Assembly (NCBI GenBank): GCA_028554795.2
Contig: CM068824.1
Coordinates: 157,836,789-157,900,788 of the forward strand
Reading direction: 5' to 3'
Origin: Sinohyriopsis cumingii
Taxonomy: Eukaryota > Mollusca > Bivalvia > Unionida > Unionidae
Length of the DNA: 64,000 nt
A program made the translations under genes and the position numbers. Positions 21,467 to 30,371 of this stretch are shown piece after piece (position 1 is the stretch's first letter; each line of letters begins with the position of its first letter). The notes under the pieces were generated by a model. That model was not told the origin of the DNA. It ran no database searches and was given only the letters and a program-made list of their open reading frames with translations.

Positions 21467-22060
21467 ATGGTGGCTGTAACAGAATTGTTTAACCAGTTGA
21501 AGGACATTTGGTATTGGATGGTGGATGGAGCCTATGTAGTAGAAAGTATTGAACGTGAATAGAAGCATGAAGTTACCAGGGATTTTGTCAGAAGGCAAGT
21601 GACAAACCTGAAATTAGCTATGGATCTGGTGAAAGAGATGATAGAAGAAGAAGTAAAAAGACTAAGAGGCTTTATAGATCCAGAGTATGTAAAGATTGGT
21701 CACTTGAAAGAAGCCATGGATAATGTGATAGAAGTAAGGTGCTTTTTGGAAGACGTAATGGAATGGACAGAGTGGTCCTTTGTCAAAAAAGGCCTGAACC
21801 AGCTTAAGAAATCGGAAGAACTTATGAGAAAAGTGATGGAGGAAGAGGTCATGAAGATCAAAGACAAGTGGAATAAAGAACAAAAGGATAAGGAAAACGT
21901 AAAGGAAAAAGAGGCCTTTGAAAAACTCAACAACAATTGGATCATAATACAGGAGAAATTCAGAGCGATAGGTCATCCAGACTGGATGCCAGAGAAGGAG
22001 AAGAAGAAGAAAGGAATGATGGAAAAAGTGAGAACTTGGTGGAAGAAGTGGAGAAAATAA
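21467..22060 (+). pseudogene. Right-end gene 3, one nonsense codon
   Basis: Counterpart of 43,328-43,926. It reads MVAVTELFNQLKDIWYWM-like at the start, then TAG at 21,559-21,561 replaces TGG. The rest is open to 22,060 (RLRGFIDPEYVKIGHLKEA, then a long basic helix ending in WWKKWRK). This copy has no frameshift where copy 2 does, so the nonsense codon is its only visible break. Confidence 0.65.
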
Positions 22061-22078
22061 AAGAAGATGATGATGATG

Positions 22079-22408
22079 AAACCAAAGGCCCTTTTCAGGG
22101 CCACTCCTATATCTCGAAAAGATCTTGACTTTCATTGCCTACTCCTTTTTTTATTTAAAAAAAATACAGACCTACCCTGTTAAATTTCCTTTGTTAATTT
22201 CCCTTGTCGCTAAACAAGCCCAGGGTGATTAATGTTAAATTTCCCTTGTTGCTAAACAGGCCCACGATTTATTCCCCATGTTAATTCCCCTTGTCGCTAA
22301 TCAAGCCCAGGGTTTTTGCCCATGTTAAATTTCCATTGTCGCTAATCAAGCCCAGGGTGGTTTGTAATGCTAATTCCCATTGTCGCCAAATCGCCCCACT
22401 TCACTACT
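22079..22408 (+). repeat. Right terminal inverted repeat of copy 1
   Basis: Contains the stem-loop of gene 3 and then subterminal repeats of roughly 45 bp with a TTGTCGCTAA or TTGTCGCCAA box. The tip is CACTACT at 22,402-22,408. Its reverse complement matches the left end of copy 3 (48,134 onward) better than either end of copy 2. Confidence 0.8.
22087..22102 (+). terminator. Perfect histone-type 3' stem-loop
   Basis: GGCCCTTTTCAGGGCC: 6-bp stem, TTTC loop, preceded by ACCAAA and followed by ACTCC. CTCGAAAAGATC follows 11 nt later. It begins 27 nt after the stop of right-end gene 3. Confidence 0.85.
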
Positions 22409-22524
22409 TTCGCCAAACCTACCAGTGTATGGATAATATCCAAATTTGATAGTAAATCGTCAGGTAACGGAGGCACTTATTTAGCGACGATGATGTAGAG
22501 TGAAACACTGGCACACCATTTGGG

Positions 22525-22775
22525 GGCCCCAAGTGGCCGAGTGGTCTAACGCGCTCTCCGTTACCGATCACTGCCATCTCACCTCTGTCTGCGTAGGTTC
22601 GAGTCTCGGATTCGGCCAATGTGGGTATGTGAGAAAGCATGCCAGTAGCTTCTCGAGGGTCGGTGGTTCTTTCCGGGGATTTCCCGGGTTCTTCCTCCAC
22701 CATTAATACTGGCCGCCATGTATAGCCTATCGTGTGCTGAAAAATGGCGTTAAACACTACAACAACAACAAAAAT
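22525..22775 (+). mobile_element. tRNA-derived SINE
   Basis: 251 bp flanked by 13-bp target-site duplications CACACCATTYGGG (22,512-22,524 and 22,776-22,788, one mismatch). The 5' part has a pol III A box TGGCCGAGTGG (22,534-22,544) and B box GGTTCGAGTCTC (22,596-22,607), as in tRNA-Leu/Ser-like heads. The 3' part ends GGCGTTAAACACTAC then (AAC)n. The ACTGGCCGCCAT...GGCGTTAAACAC segment resembles SINE tails I recall from molluscs. Confidence 0.88.
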
Positions 22776-22877
22776 CACACCATTCGGGATTACCTGGGTT
22801 ATTTCTGTGAGACAAAAATATGCCTCAGCTATATATAGGCACATTAATTTATAGGTAAGCCGGAATAGATATATATA

Positions 22878-22878
<1 letters not shown>

Positions 22879-22918
<40 letters not shown>
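22879..22918. repeat. (AC)20 microsatellite
   Basis: Forty bases of alternating A and C following a short TA run. Confidence 0.98.
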
Positions 22919-22920
<2 letters not shown>

Positions 22921-23463
22921 TCTATTCGGACCACCTCGACAATATCTGCGATCAGATTGATAGCCTGATACCCTGGTCTCTAGGATGCTCTGCACACGAG
23001 GTCGTGCTCGCACCGTTGAATGGCCGATACCGGGGGAGGGGAGAAATTTTAGAAGCAATTCGTAATACTAAATTTCGTCATAAAAAAGCATTAAATCAGA
23101 TTATTTACAACCGTTATGCTATGTTTAAATTCCAACATGTTATAACAATATGATTTTCATGTCCTTGAGCATATTTTGTCTTAAAATGCAATAAAGTCAC
23201 AGACAACGGGGTTGCTTGGGTGGCATTCTGTCGGTAATAAATAGAGACCTGTATATGCAACGCAATATTTTGAAAAGAATGCTTGGTCAGAATCCTTGCT
23301 TCAAGATTACCCAGTATATTCGCAAAAAAGGAATAATTATACTTTTAAAACATTCAACACCTATTTAGTTTTAAAAATATGTATACCTATATGACATAAA
23401 TAGAAAGCAAAAGATCATTAAATTATTTAAAAACCTTTCAGATAGGCTTTTTATAGTAACAAA

Positions 23464-23860
23464 AGTAGTTAAGTGGGATACTCTACGTACAATGGGAATT
23501 AGCATTACAGACCCCCCTTGGGACAATCTACGTACAATGGAAATTTAACATGGCGAAAAATCGTGGGTCAATCTACGTACAAGGGGAATTTAACATGGGA
23601 ATAAATCGTGGGTCACTCTACGTACAAGGGAAATTGAATATGGCGAAAAATCGTGGGTCACTCTACGTACAAGGGGAATTTAACATGGGGAATAGAGTTT
23701 GGGCTTGTTAAGGGACAAGGGGAATTGAACATGGGATTTTTTTATTTTTTTAAAATTTAAAAAAAAAAAAAAAAAAAATTTTAAAAAAAGGGGTAGGCAA
23801 TTGAAAGGCTATCTCTTTTCGAGAAATATGGCTGGCCCTGAAAAGGGCCTTTGGGTTTAT
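23464..23860 (+). repeat. Left terminal inverted repeat of copy 2
   Basis: About 397 bp, matched by 43,940-44,315 on the opposite strand with few differences, mostly in the A/T run near 23,735-23,785. It contains five TCTACGTAC boxes spaced exactly 45 bp apart (23,482, 23,527, 23,572, 23,617, 23,662), each followed by AA-GGGAATT-AACATGG-like sequence. It also includes the inward-facing gene's 3' stem-loop. Confidence 0.95.
23834..23849 (-). terminator. Histone-type 3' stem-loop inside the left TIR
   Basis: On the minus strand GGCCCTTTTCAGGGCC, a perfect 6-bp stem with TTTC loop, 24 nt after the stop of the minus-strand gene. On that strand CCAGCCATA and TTCTCGAAAAGAGAT follow. The mirror copy in the right TIR serves right-end gene 3. 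Confidence 0.85.
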
Positions 23861-23873
23861 GTTAATATTAATA

Positions 23874-24104
23874 TTAACATAGATGGCGTCTGTCACATCT
23901 TCTTCTTCTTAAACTCCTTCTAACTGCAGGTCCATACACAAGTACCCTCTTGAGACATCCTTGTCTTTCTATGTAAACTCTTCTCATCCATAGACTAGTA
24001 TCTGTCCTATCAACAATAGTCCACTTGGACCGGACATACATGAGCATGTCCGTCCTAAACATCATGGAAGAAACAAGGGTGGATGACTCGAATGTGGTCC
24101 ACAT
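23874..24104 (-). CDS. Left-end gene 1: small basic protein
   Basis: 76 aa, nearly identical in copy 3 (48,713-48,943), so it is a real gene. The first half is hydrophobic/mixed (STLVSSMMFRTDMLMYVRSKW); the C-terminus is Arg-rich, SLRRRRCDRRHLC. It could bind DNA or act as a small nuclear protein; no family recognised. Transcription runs towards the element end, from a TATAAATA at 24,149-24,156 (minus strand) about 45 nt before the ATG, and ends at a histone-type stem-loop inside the TIR. Confidence 0.65.
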   Translation of the reverse strand: MWTTFESSTLVSSMMFRTDMLMYVRSKWTIVDRTDTSLWMRRVYIERQGCLKRVLVYGPAVRRSLRRRRCDRRHLC

Positions 24105-24140
24105 CTTGAAGCGACGAGAACAGGTGAATCAATGCAGTGA

Positions 24141-24280
24141 ACTGTGCTTATTTATAGGCAGAGGAAGGATTGAAACGGATTGAGTTCATTCACCAATCCG
24201 AACACGCGTTACAAAATTCAGTCAGCTCGCATCCAATCCGAAGAGAGCAGTCTGAGACGTCACGTAGTCTATATAGATTC
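24141..24280. promoter_or_regulatory. Divergent promoter with CCAAT and CRE-like sites
   Basis: TATAAATA for the minus gene (24,149-24,156), two CCAATCCG boxes (about 24,192 and 24,234), a GACGTCAC CRE-like site (24,256-24,263) and TATATAG (24,270-24,276) for the plus gene. The layout, a bidirectional CCAAT/CRE promoter between two stem-loop genes, resembles metazoan histone gene pairs. Copy 3 has the same arrangement at 48,980-49,115. Confidence 0.7.
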
Positions 24281-24323
24281 GCTAGTGCTTGTGTACAGTC
24301 AATCTATGCGACAGTGATTCAAC

Positions 24324-24903
24324 ATGACGGAAACTCAGAAAACGATCCATTGGGGTGCACCAGCAGGGGAGACTGACCAAGGGAACCCGGACTTACTTTC
24401 AGAAGAGGTACAATGGGATTTTGTGGATTTTCTTACCTCGCAAGAATTTGTTCCGGAACCTTCGTTACCTTCTTCATTACCGCAAGTGGAGAATTTTAGA
24501 CAGAGACAGAAAGAAGAATTGGAGAAATTTATACAACGACAAAAGGAAGCGGAACAAGCTTTTCTCTTACAGCAGCAGCAAGAAGAAGAGGTAAGAAAAA
24601 AAACAACAGCAACAACAGCAAGAAGAAGTATCAGCAAAGAAACAAGAGGGTGAAAATCAAACGGTCACGGTACTGTTGGACATTTTAACGGAGTTAAGAA
24701 GTCTGAAACAAATGTATCAGACTTCTTTATTACGACCGAAGAGAATACGACCTTCCCGAGCTAAACACGTTAACCCTGTAACTAAGCCTACCGTACCACC
24801 CTTAGTGATTTCAACCCAATCATCATCATCATCAACATTACCAAGTCCAGAAGTAGGCATTGGCCGTGGCAAAGGCTTAAGGCAGTTAAAGTTCATTGCT
24901 TAA
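24324..24903 (+). pseudogene. Left-end gene 2: Gln-rich coiled-coil protein with frame change
   Basis: Starts MTETQKTIHWGAP, has an acidic segment and a long Gln/Glu/Lys coiled coil. At a run of 8 A (about 24,597-24,604), preceded by a splice-donor-like AGGTAAG, the frame changes. The first frame stops at 24,653. The second frame continues as DILTELRSLKQMYQTS and a Pro/Ser-rich tail to 24,903. Copy 3 has 6 A at the same place and also changes frame. Either both copies are broken there, or the site is spliced or slippery. Function unknown. Confidence 0.6.
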
Positions 24904-24929
24904 ACTCACCCCCTACACCAAAATAAAAA

Positions 24930-24945
24930 AGCCCTTTTCAGGGCC
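24930..24945 (+). terminator. Histone-type 3' stem-loop
   Basis: AGCCCTTTTCAGGGCC with a 5-bp stem plus TTTC loop, 26 nt after the stop, followed by ACCCACA and then TTCTCGAAAAGAAAT. ACCCA directly after the stem is the classic histone flank. Confidence 0.85.
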
Positions 24946-25255
24946 ACCCACATTTCTCGAAAAGAAATATAATTTCAATTGCCAATAACTAAAAAAAAAT
25001 AATGAACAACCCATTTTACCCCTATAGTACGTGTCTGTATATGAGTGCGTGAGTGTACGTTCTTATTTTAAAATCATAAATCAAAGACACTTACCTTATA
25101 TCATTAATTTATTCTTTTATCCATTGTTACAATCCAATTCACAATTCACAACGCAACACTTTAATTAAAAGTTCATTGACTTCTTCTATCTCCTTATTTA
25201 GTCTCTCTGTTTTTTGAATTTCTTCACTGTCGCACTCTTTTCCTCTTCTTCCTCC
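24946..25255. other. Intergenic space between two convergent genes
   Basis: The 3' regions of the plus-strand left-end gene and the minus-strand zinc-knuckle gene. On the minus strand an AATAAA lies at 25,108-25,113, about 145 nt after the zinc-knuckle stop, so that gene uses an ordinary poly(A) signal. Nothing else seen. Confidence 0.6.
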
Positions 25256-25660
25256 TCACTTTCTTCCCTTCTTCTCCTGTTTCTTTTTCTTCACCTGTCT
25301 GCTTTCTTCCTCTGAAAAATCCCTCTCTTCTTCCGAAGAATCCCTCTCTTCTTCTGAAGAATTCGTTTTTTCTTCTGACTTCTCTTGTTTCTTTTTTGGG
25401 CAATCTGGAGACCAATGTCCTTTTTCTTTACAATAATAACAGGTATCTTGACTTTTGTCTTTTTTAGCCCCTGTTTTTGTTCTTTTTTGACGGTCTGGAC
25501 ACTCTGAAGACCAATGCCCTTTCTTCTGACAGATATAGCAAGTATCTTGACTTTTATCTCGAAAGGAAGGAGAGTAGTCCGTGGGCTGGTCTGAAGAGAA
25601 TTTTCTAATGACCCCTCGCAAAGCTCTGACGAAACGTTCCATCTGGGTAGTCTCTTCCAT
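25256..25660 (-). CDS. CCHC zinc-knuckle protein
   Basis: 134 aa. Two CCHC knuckles, CYICQKKGHWSSEC and CYYCKEKGHWSPDC, 31 residues apart, then an acidic Ser/Glu-repeat and a Lys-rich tail. Such knuckles bind single-stranded nucleic acid, as in retroviral nucleocapsids. The ATG at 25,660 was chosen because the minus-strand TATATAAAAGG at about 25,715-25,725 would place the transcript start after the upstream in-frame ATG at 25,708. It is divergent from PolB and shares a 130-bp promoter region with it. Conserved in copy 3. Confidence 0.8.
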   Translation of the reverse strand: MEETTQMERFVRALRGVIRKFSSDQPTDYSPSFRDKSQDTCYICQKKGHWSSECPDRQKRTKTGAKKDKSQDTCYYCKEKGHWSPDCPKKKQEKSEEKTNSSEEERDSSEEERDFSEEESRQVKKKKQEKKGRK

Positions 25661-25794
25661 CGTTGTGCTCGGTTTGAGAGTGAAATGAATAGTGAAAGGA
25701 CAAGACACACACCCTTTTATATACGCTGGTCTGCCATGACTATAAATTAGTCTATGGTGTTTAAACTTGAGTCATTTGATGTTTTACACTCAAG
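25661..25794. promoter_or_regulatory. Divergent promoter of zinc-knuckle gene and PolB
   Basis: Minus-strand TATATAAAAGG near 25,715-25,725 and plus-strand CTATAAATTAG near 25,740-25,750, the latter about 45 nt before the PolB ATG. Closely conserved in copy 3 (52,910-52,990). Confidence 0.65.
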
Positions 25795-28700
25795 ATGAAA
25801 CGATCCAATTCATTTCAGAAGAAAGAAGAAGAAAGTAAGAGGCAGAAACGTGATCTATCGCCTCGTACCAGGGCTGAAATCTTGGCACAAATTCATGCCA
25901 GTGATTTTGAAGAGGACATGAGTGAACCAGAATTTGAAACCTCTAAACCAAGTTCACCACCCTTAGTCAACCCTGAAAAATACTATTCCATTCGAGAGAC
26001 GGAAAAGCGCTCCTCTAGAAAATTTAGAACCACGGCTTACAAATACACGGTGAAGTTTAAAGATTTCAAGGCCGAAGTGCCGTTGGAGAAAGCAGAAGTG
26101 TTTATCACTGGGGTGTGGGATTCTTTGCTCACTGCACTCAAGCGACAATGTCAACCCAAAGAAGACGATCGCTTGAGACTTTCCATACAACACGACGGTT
26201 TGAAATCCCCTGTTTGGATCGAGGTTAGCACCCCTGCAGAATTGACCGCTTCCAAAGTCATGGACAAGATTCAACACGTACAACAATCCAATGACAAGTT
26301 TGACATCACCGATGGAAATGCCACACTGGACATGACCCACGTCTCTCCTCCTCAAGGGACAGGACGCAAAAAGATGTTATTGGTGGACGACCTTCGCAAC
26401 ACCAAAACAAGTCTCGTCCGAATTAACAACCCCAAGGACCAGATGTGTTTAGCCCGTGCCATCGTGGTGGGACGAACCTATGCCGACAAGAACGACACGG
26501 TAGAATGGAAAAGAACCTGGAACACTATTCAACGTTCCCATCGAGCCAAACAACGAAATGAAGCAGAACTCCTGTTGCAACAAGCTGACCTGTCTAAAGA
26601 CACACCCTGTGGCATTCCTGAAATGCAAAAATTGCAAGATGTCCTAGCTCCACGCTACACCTTGAAAGTGCACCCTCAAGAAATGCGCGGGCCTCTGTTG
26701 TTTCGAGGTCAACATTTTAAGGACGGAAAATACATTCATGTCTATTATCACGATGACCATTTCGATACCATTACCAGTATCACCGGATTCCTAGGATACG
26801 GTTATTATTGTGAGAAATGTGATTATGGTTATAACAATCGAGAGCAACACAAGCATTGTGGATCGAAATGCCCAGGATGTTTGGCCTCTCCACCCTGTCT
26901 GAGCGAAGAACCAGTGCCTTGTTCAACTTGTCTGCGCACGTTTGTCAGCCCTACCTGTTACCAACAACATCTGAAAACACAAGGTTCACAGAAGAAATGT
27001 GCTTGTCAATTGCTGAGATTGTGCCCTACCTGTGGACAAGGCATACTTACCAATAATGCCAAGGCACAAGTATGTCGAGGAAAGAAAAAATGTCACATTT
27101 GTCACCACATCGTGGACTTGGAACACCAATGCTACGTGCAAAAATACCAACCCCCACCAGAGAAAGAGGACGATCAAAAGAAGAAAGGGAATTTCATCTT
27201 TTTCGATTTCGAATGCATGCAAGAGACCGGCATTCACATCCCTAATTTCTGCGTGGCTCATCGAGCGTGCGAGAAGTGCATTCAAGAACCTATTTTCAGT
27301 CATTGCCCTCACTGCAGCAAGATTCCCGGAGGGCGTGAAAAAATCTTTCGGGGACCGAACACGTTAGCCGATTTTGCCCAATGGGTCTTAGACCCCATCG
27401 ACAAGACGTGGAGCCAAGAGGACATCGAACGTTACGGAGATTGTCATCGTCATGCCACGGTGATGGTTCACGATTTCTTCGGATACGATGGACAGTTTCT
27501 TTTGAGATACTATACGGAACAAGGCACCGAGCGTCCTAAAGTGACTTTGAACGGAGCCAAAATCATTTTCATGCAAGTGGGACAAGTGCAGTTTAAAGAT
27601 TCGATGAGTTACTTGGCCATGCCTTTGAGTCGATTGCCTAAAACGTTTGGAATGACAGAAATGGCTAAAGGGTACTTTCCACACTTTTTCAATACGGAAA
27701 CTAATCAACACGCCGTTCTACCCCATTTGCCTGAGGCTCACTATTACGACCCGACAACATGCGTACCGAACAACGAGAAGCTTTCTACGCTTGGTACCAG
27801 GCTCACGCCTCGGACCCTTTCGACTTTCAGGAAGAAATGCTAAAGTATTGTCGTTCCGACGTGGACATTTTACGACGTTGCTGTGGAAAATTTCGAGAAC
27901 TGTTCATGGAACACGGAGGGGTCGATCCTTTGAAAGAAGCTTGCACCATTGCCAAAGCGTGTTCCTTAGTGTATCGACAACGATTCATGCATGAAAACAC
28001 CGTGGCTGTCATCAGCCCTCAAACGACTCACTTTGTCAAACGTCAATACTCGGTCAAAGCCCTACGTTGGTTACATTACCTGTGCGACAAGGAAGACAAA
28101 TGGATTCAGCATGCCCGTAACGGAGGAGGCGAAAAGACCATCGGAACGTATTCGGTCGATGGCTGGGACTTAGAAAACCCCAAGATCGTGTACGAGTTTA
28201 ACGGTTGCTTATTTCACGGATGTCCCGTCTGTTACCCTGACCGTGACACTAAAAATCAGTTTTTGCAACGAACCATGGAAGACTTGTACCAGGACACTTC
28301 TCAGCGGCGCCTAAAGTTGGAACAGGAAGGATACCAAGTGGTGGAAATGTGGGAACACGAGTACGATCACCGTATGAAAACCGATCCCGAGTTTAAACGC
28401 CTCGTGGAAAGTTACCAGTTCATGGACCCGCTGAACCCGAGGGATAGTTTGTACGGAGGAAGGACCAATGCCACCTGTTTGCTGTACCAAGCCGACGAAG
28501 AGAAAGGAGAAGAAATCAAATACTTGGACGTGTGTTCGCTGTATCCCTACGTGTGCAAATATTGTCGCTTTCCTGTAGGGCACCCGCAATTGTTCACGGA
28601 ACACATCGACCTGAAAAACATTCGACAATACGAAGGCTTGATCAAGTGCAAAGTTTTGCCTCCCACGAACCTATACCATCCCGTCTTACCTCACCATTGT

Positions 28701-29831
28701 CAAGGCAAACTGATGTTTCCCTTGTGCCGTACTTGTGCCGAAACGTGGAACCAAGATCAGCCTTGTCAGCACAGCCAGGAAGAACGGGCCTTGACGGGAA
28801 CCTGGGTCAGCGTAGAATTGTTCAAAGCTCTGGACATGGGATACCAACTGTTAGAAGTGTACGAAATTTGCCACTTTCCTAAGACACAACAATACCACAA
28901 GGGTGACCCTACTCAGAAAGGCATTTTCGCCGACTACGTGGATGCCTTTTTGAAACTGAAGCAAGAAGCCAGCGGCTATCCTTCCTGGTGTCACACTCCC
29001 GAAGACCAAATAAAATTCAAAGAGAAATACTACGAACAAGAAGGCATCACTTTAGACCACATCGAGAAAAACGAAGGCAGGCGATCGTTTGCCAAAGTGA
29101 TGTTAAATTGCTTGTGGGGTAAAATGGCACAAAGACCGTGTTTACCCAAGACGGAATATTTGACAGAACCTTCCCGCTACTTCCAGATGATTCACGACAA
29201 AACCAAATACATGAAACACGTGGACGTCGTTCGAGAGGATTTGATCTTGGTCAATTACGAAGAAGATTTAGACTTTGTACAAGACGACCCTTTTGGACAT
29301 GTCATCATTGCGGCTTACGTGACAGCCCATGCTCGCTTAAAATTGTACGAAGCTTTAGAACTGTTAGAAGAACGCGTCCTGTACTTTGACACGGACAGTT
29401 GCATCTACATCCATCACCCGATTGAACATCACCCTGACATCGAAGGAGACCGTTTAGGAGCCTGGACAGACGAGCATCCCGACGACAAGATTCTAAGTTT
29501 CGTCAGTGGTGGTCCCAAAATTTACGGCTACGAATACCGGGACAAACAAGGAGAAGTGCACACGACGTGCAAAGTGAAAGGACTGACTCTGAATCATCGT
29601 ACCAGTCGAGTGGTCAACTTTGGGGTATTGAAAGAAGCCTTGCAATCGGGAGAGGATGGAAACTTTAAAGTGACCACCTATCAACCGAACAAGATTGTAC
29701 GTTTACCCACTCACCACATCGTCAGTCGACCCTTGGAAAAAGTCTATCAAATCGTGTATCAGAAGCGAGTGCAACTACCCAACCACTTTACTTTGCCGTA
29801 TGGACACGTTGGTATAAAACATTGGTTGTAA
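25795..29831 (+). pseudogene. PolB: Protein-primed DNA polymerase B, one frameshift
   Basis: Replicates the element from its termini with a protein primer. Order: an N-terminal domain of about 330 residues without recognised motifs; a Cys/His-rich insertion (YCEKCDYGY to HICHHIVD); exonuclease I FDFECM (D471, E473); exonuclease II HDFFGYDG (about 559-566); exonuclease III YCRSDVDIL; motif A DVCSLYPYV (28,527 on); motif B LNCLWGK; motif C FDTDS (DTDS at 29,388-29,399). The two polymerase aspartates are intact. One C is missing near 27,750, so the first frame ends at 27,843 and the rest is read in the next frame. In exonuclease II the usual Asn is Asp and the next Ser is Phe, unlike copies 1 and 3. 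Confidence 0.93.
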
Positions 29832-29854
29832 GAGGATAGTCACACGCTAGAAGG

Positions 29855-30313
29855 ACGACTTCGCCACAGCAAGAATCCAGTGAGAAACCCGATGAGAACT
29901 CCAAGTTCAAACCCTACCATTTTCCAGTCTTCTTACCTGACTATTGTGATTGTGCCCGTCGATTGGACACGTTTCAGAAATGGCCTACGGATTCGGAAGG
30001 ATTACCTTCTTCGCATGTTTTAGCTAGAACAGGATTTGTCTACTTGGGACCTGAGTCAGGATTGGGATATGAAGTACAGTGTTTCGCTTGTGGCCTGAAG
30101 TTACGAATGGATCTATGTATCTATAAAGATTCAGCTATTCTGGAACATACTCGATGGTCTCCGCACTGCCCTTACCTTTCTCTGGCCTTTCCACCCATCA
30201 CACTACGGTACAATGTTGACGGTACCTTAGAGACGGTACCTTCCAGAACAGGACATAAAAAACGTAAAAAAGGAAAGATGTACAAGCTGGAGACTGCATT
30301 GCGGCTAGTATAA
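29855..30313 (+). CDS. BIR-domain protein 1, ATG replaced by ACG
   Basis: Same BIR protein as 3425-3781 but with a complete tail: after the zinc site (CFACG, EHTRWSPHC) it continues into a basic GHKKRKKGK segment and stops at 30,313, about 152 aa in all. The start codon of copy 1 is ACG here (29,855-29,857). The next in-frame ATG (29,963) lies inside the BIR and would remove its beginning. ACG can initiate weakly in some viral genes, so this may be a leaky start or simply a lost gene. TATA-like GGTATAAAAC precedes it in the PolB end. Confidence 0.7.
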   Translation, partial: TTSPQQESSEKPDENSKFKPYHFPVFLPDYCDCARRLDTFQKWPTDSEGLPSSHVLARTGFVYLGPESGLGYEVQCFACGLKLRMDLCIYKDSAILEHTRWSPHCPYLSLAFPPITLRYNVDGTLETVPSRTGHKKRKKGKMYKLETALRLV

Positions 30314-30320
30314 AAAGGGG
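30303..30320 (+). promoter_or_regulatory. TATA box before the Cys-rich gene
   Basis: CTAGTATAAAAAGGGGC, overlapping the BIR1 stop and 60 nt before the ATG at 30,372. Conserved in copy 1 near 3870. Confidence 0.55.
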
Positions 30321-30371
30321 CTATGGTCAAGATCGATAGTTCATTGTGACTACCAAGACCGAGCGAACAAG

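Larger units (their letters stand above)
1..22408 (+). mobile_element. Polinton/Maverick copy 1 (left part missing)
   Basis: A large virus-like DNA transposon that enters from the left edge inside its DNA polymerase gene and ends at the right terminal repeat. Its gene order matches the complete copy at 23,464-44,315: PolB, BIR proteins, ATPase, integrase, capsid genes, protease, then small end genes. The right tip reads ...CACTACT; a tip of that form, read inward as AGTAGT, is what copies 2 and 3 show. Most core genes carry nonsense or frameshift changes. Two non-LTR retrotransposon insertions (15,851-20,039 and about 20,769-21,440) separate the right-end genes. The left end and left target-site duplication lie outside the window. 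Confidence 0.93.
22409..23463. other. Host DNA between copies 1 and 2
   Basis: 1,055 bp without a supportable gene. It holds a SINE (22,525-22,775) and a CA microsatellite, then A+T-rich sequence. The bases AACAAA at 23,458-23,463 are the left half of the copy 2 target-site duplication. Confidence 0.8.

Noticed and set aside
21086..21598. Minus-strand 170-aa hydrophobic reading frame
   Set aside because: It crosses a LINE fragment and an A-rich tract and has no counterpart in copy 2.
22530..22620. A functional tRNA gene
   Set aside because: A and B boxes are present, but the sequence continues into a SINE body with a (AAC)n tail and target-site duplications, and no clean cloverleaf is evident.
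22419..22934. Minus-strand 171-aa reading frame
   Set aside because: It spans the SINE and the CA microsatellite; the Cys-Val run is the microsatellite.
23482..23725. CRISPR-like array because of regularly spaced repeats
   Set aside because: The repeats are contiguous 45-bp units without unique spacers, lie inside inverted terminal repeats, and the DNA is eukaryotic.
24930..24945. Rho-independent bacterial-type terminator
   Set aside because: The stem is followed by ACCCA and a purine element, not by a T run, and the context is eukaryotic.
25291..25710. Alternative frame of the zinc-knuckle gene
   Set aside because: It is a shadow of the CCHC gene; only the chosen frame preserves the knuckles in both copies.
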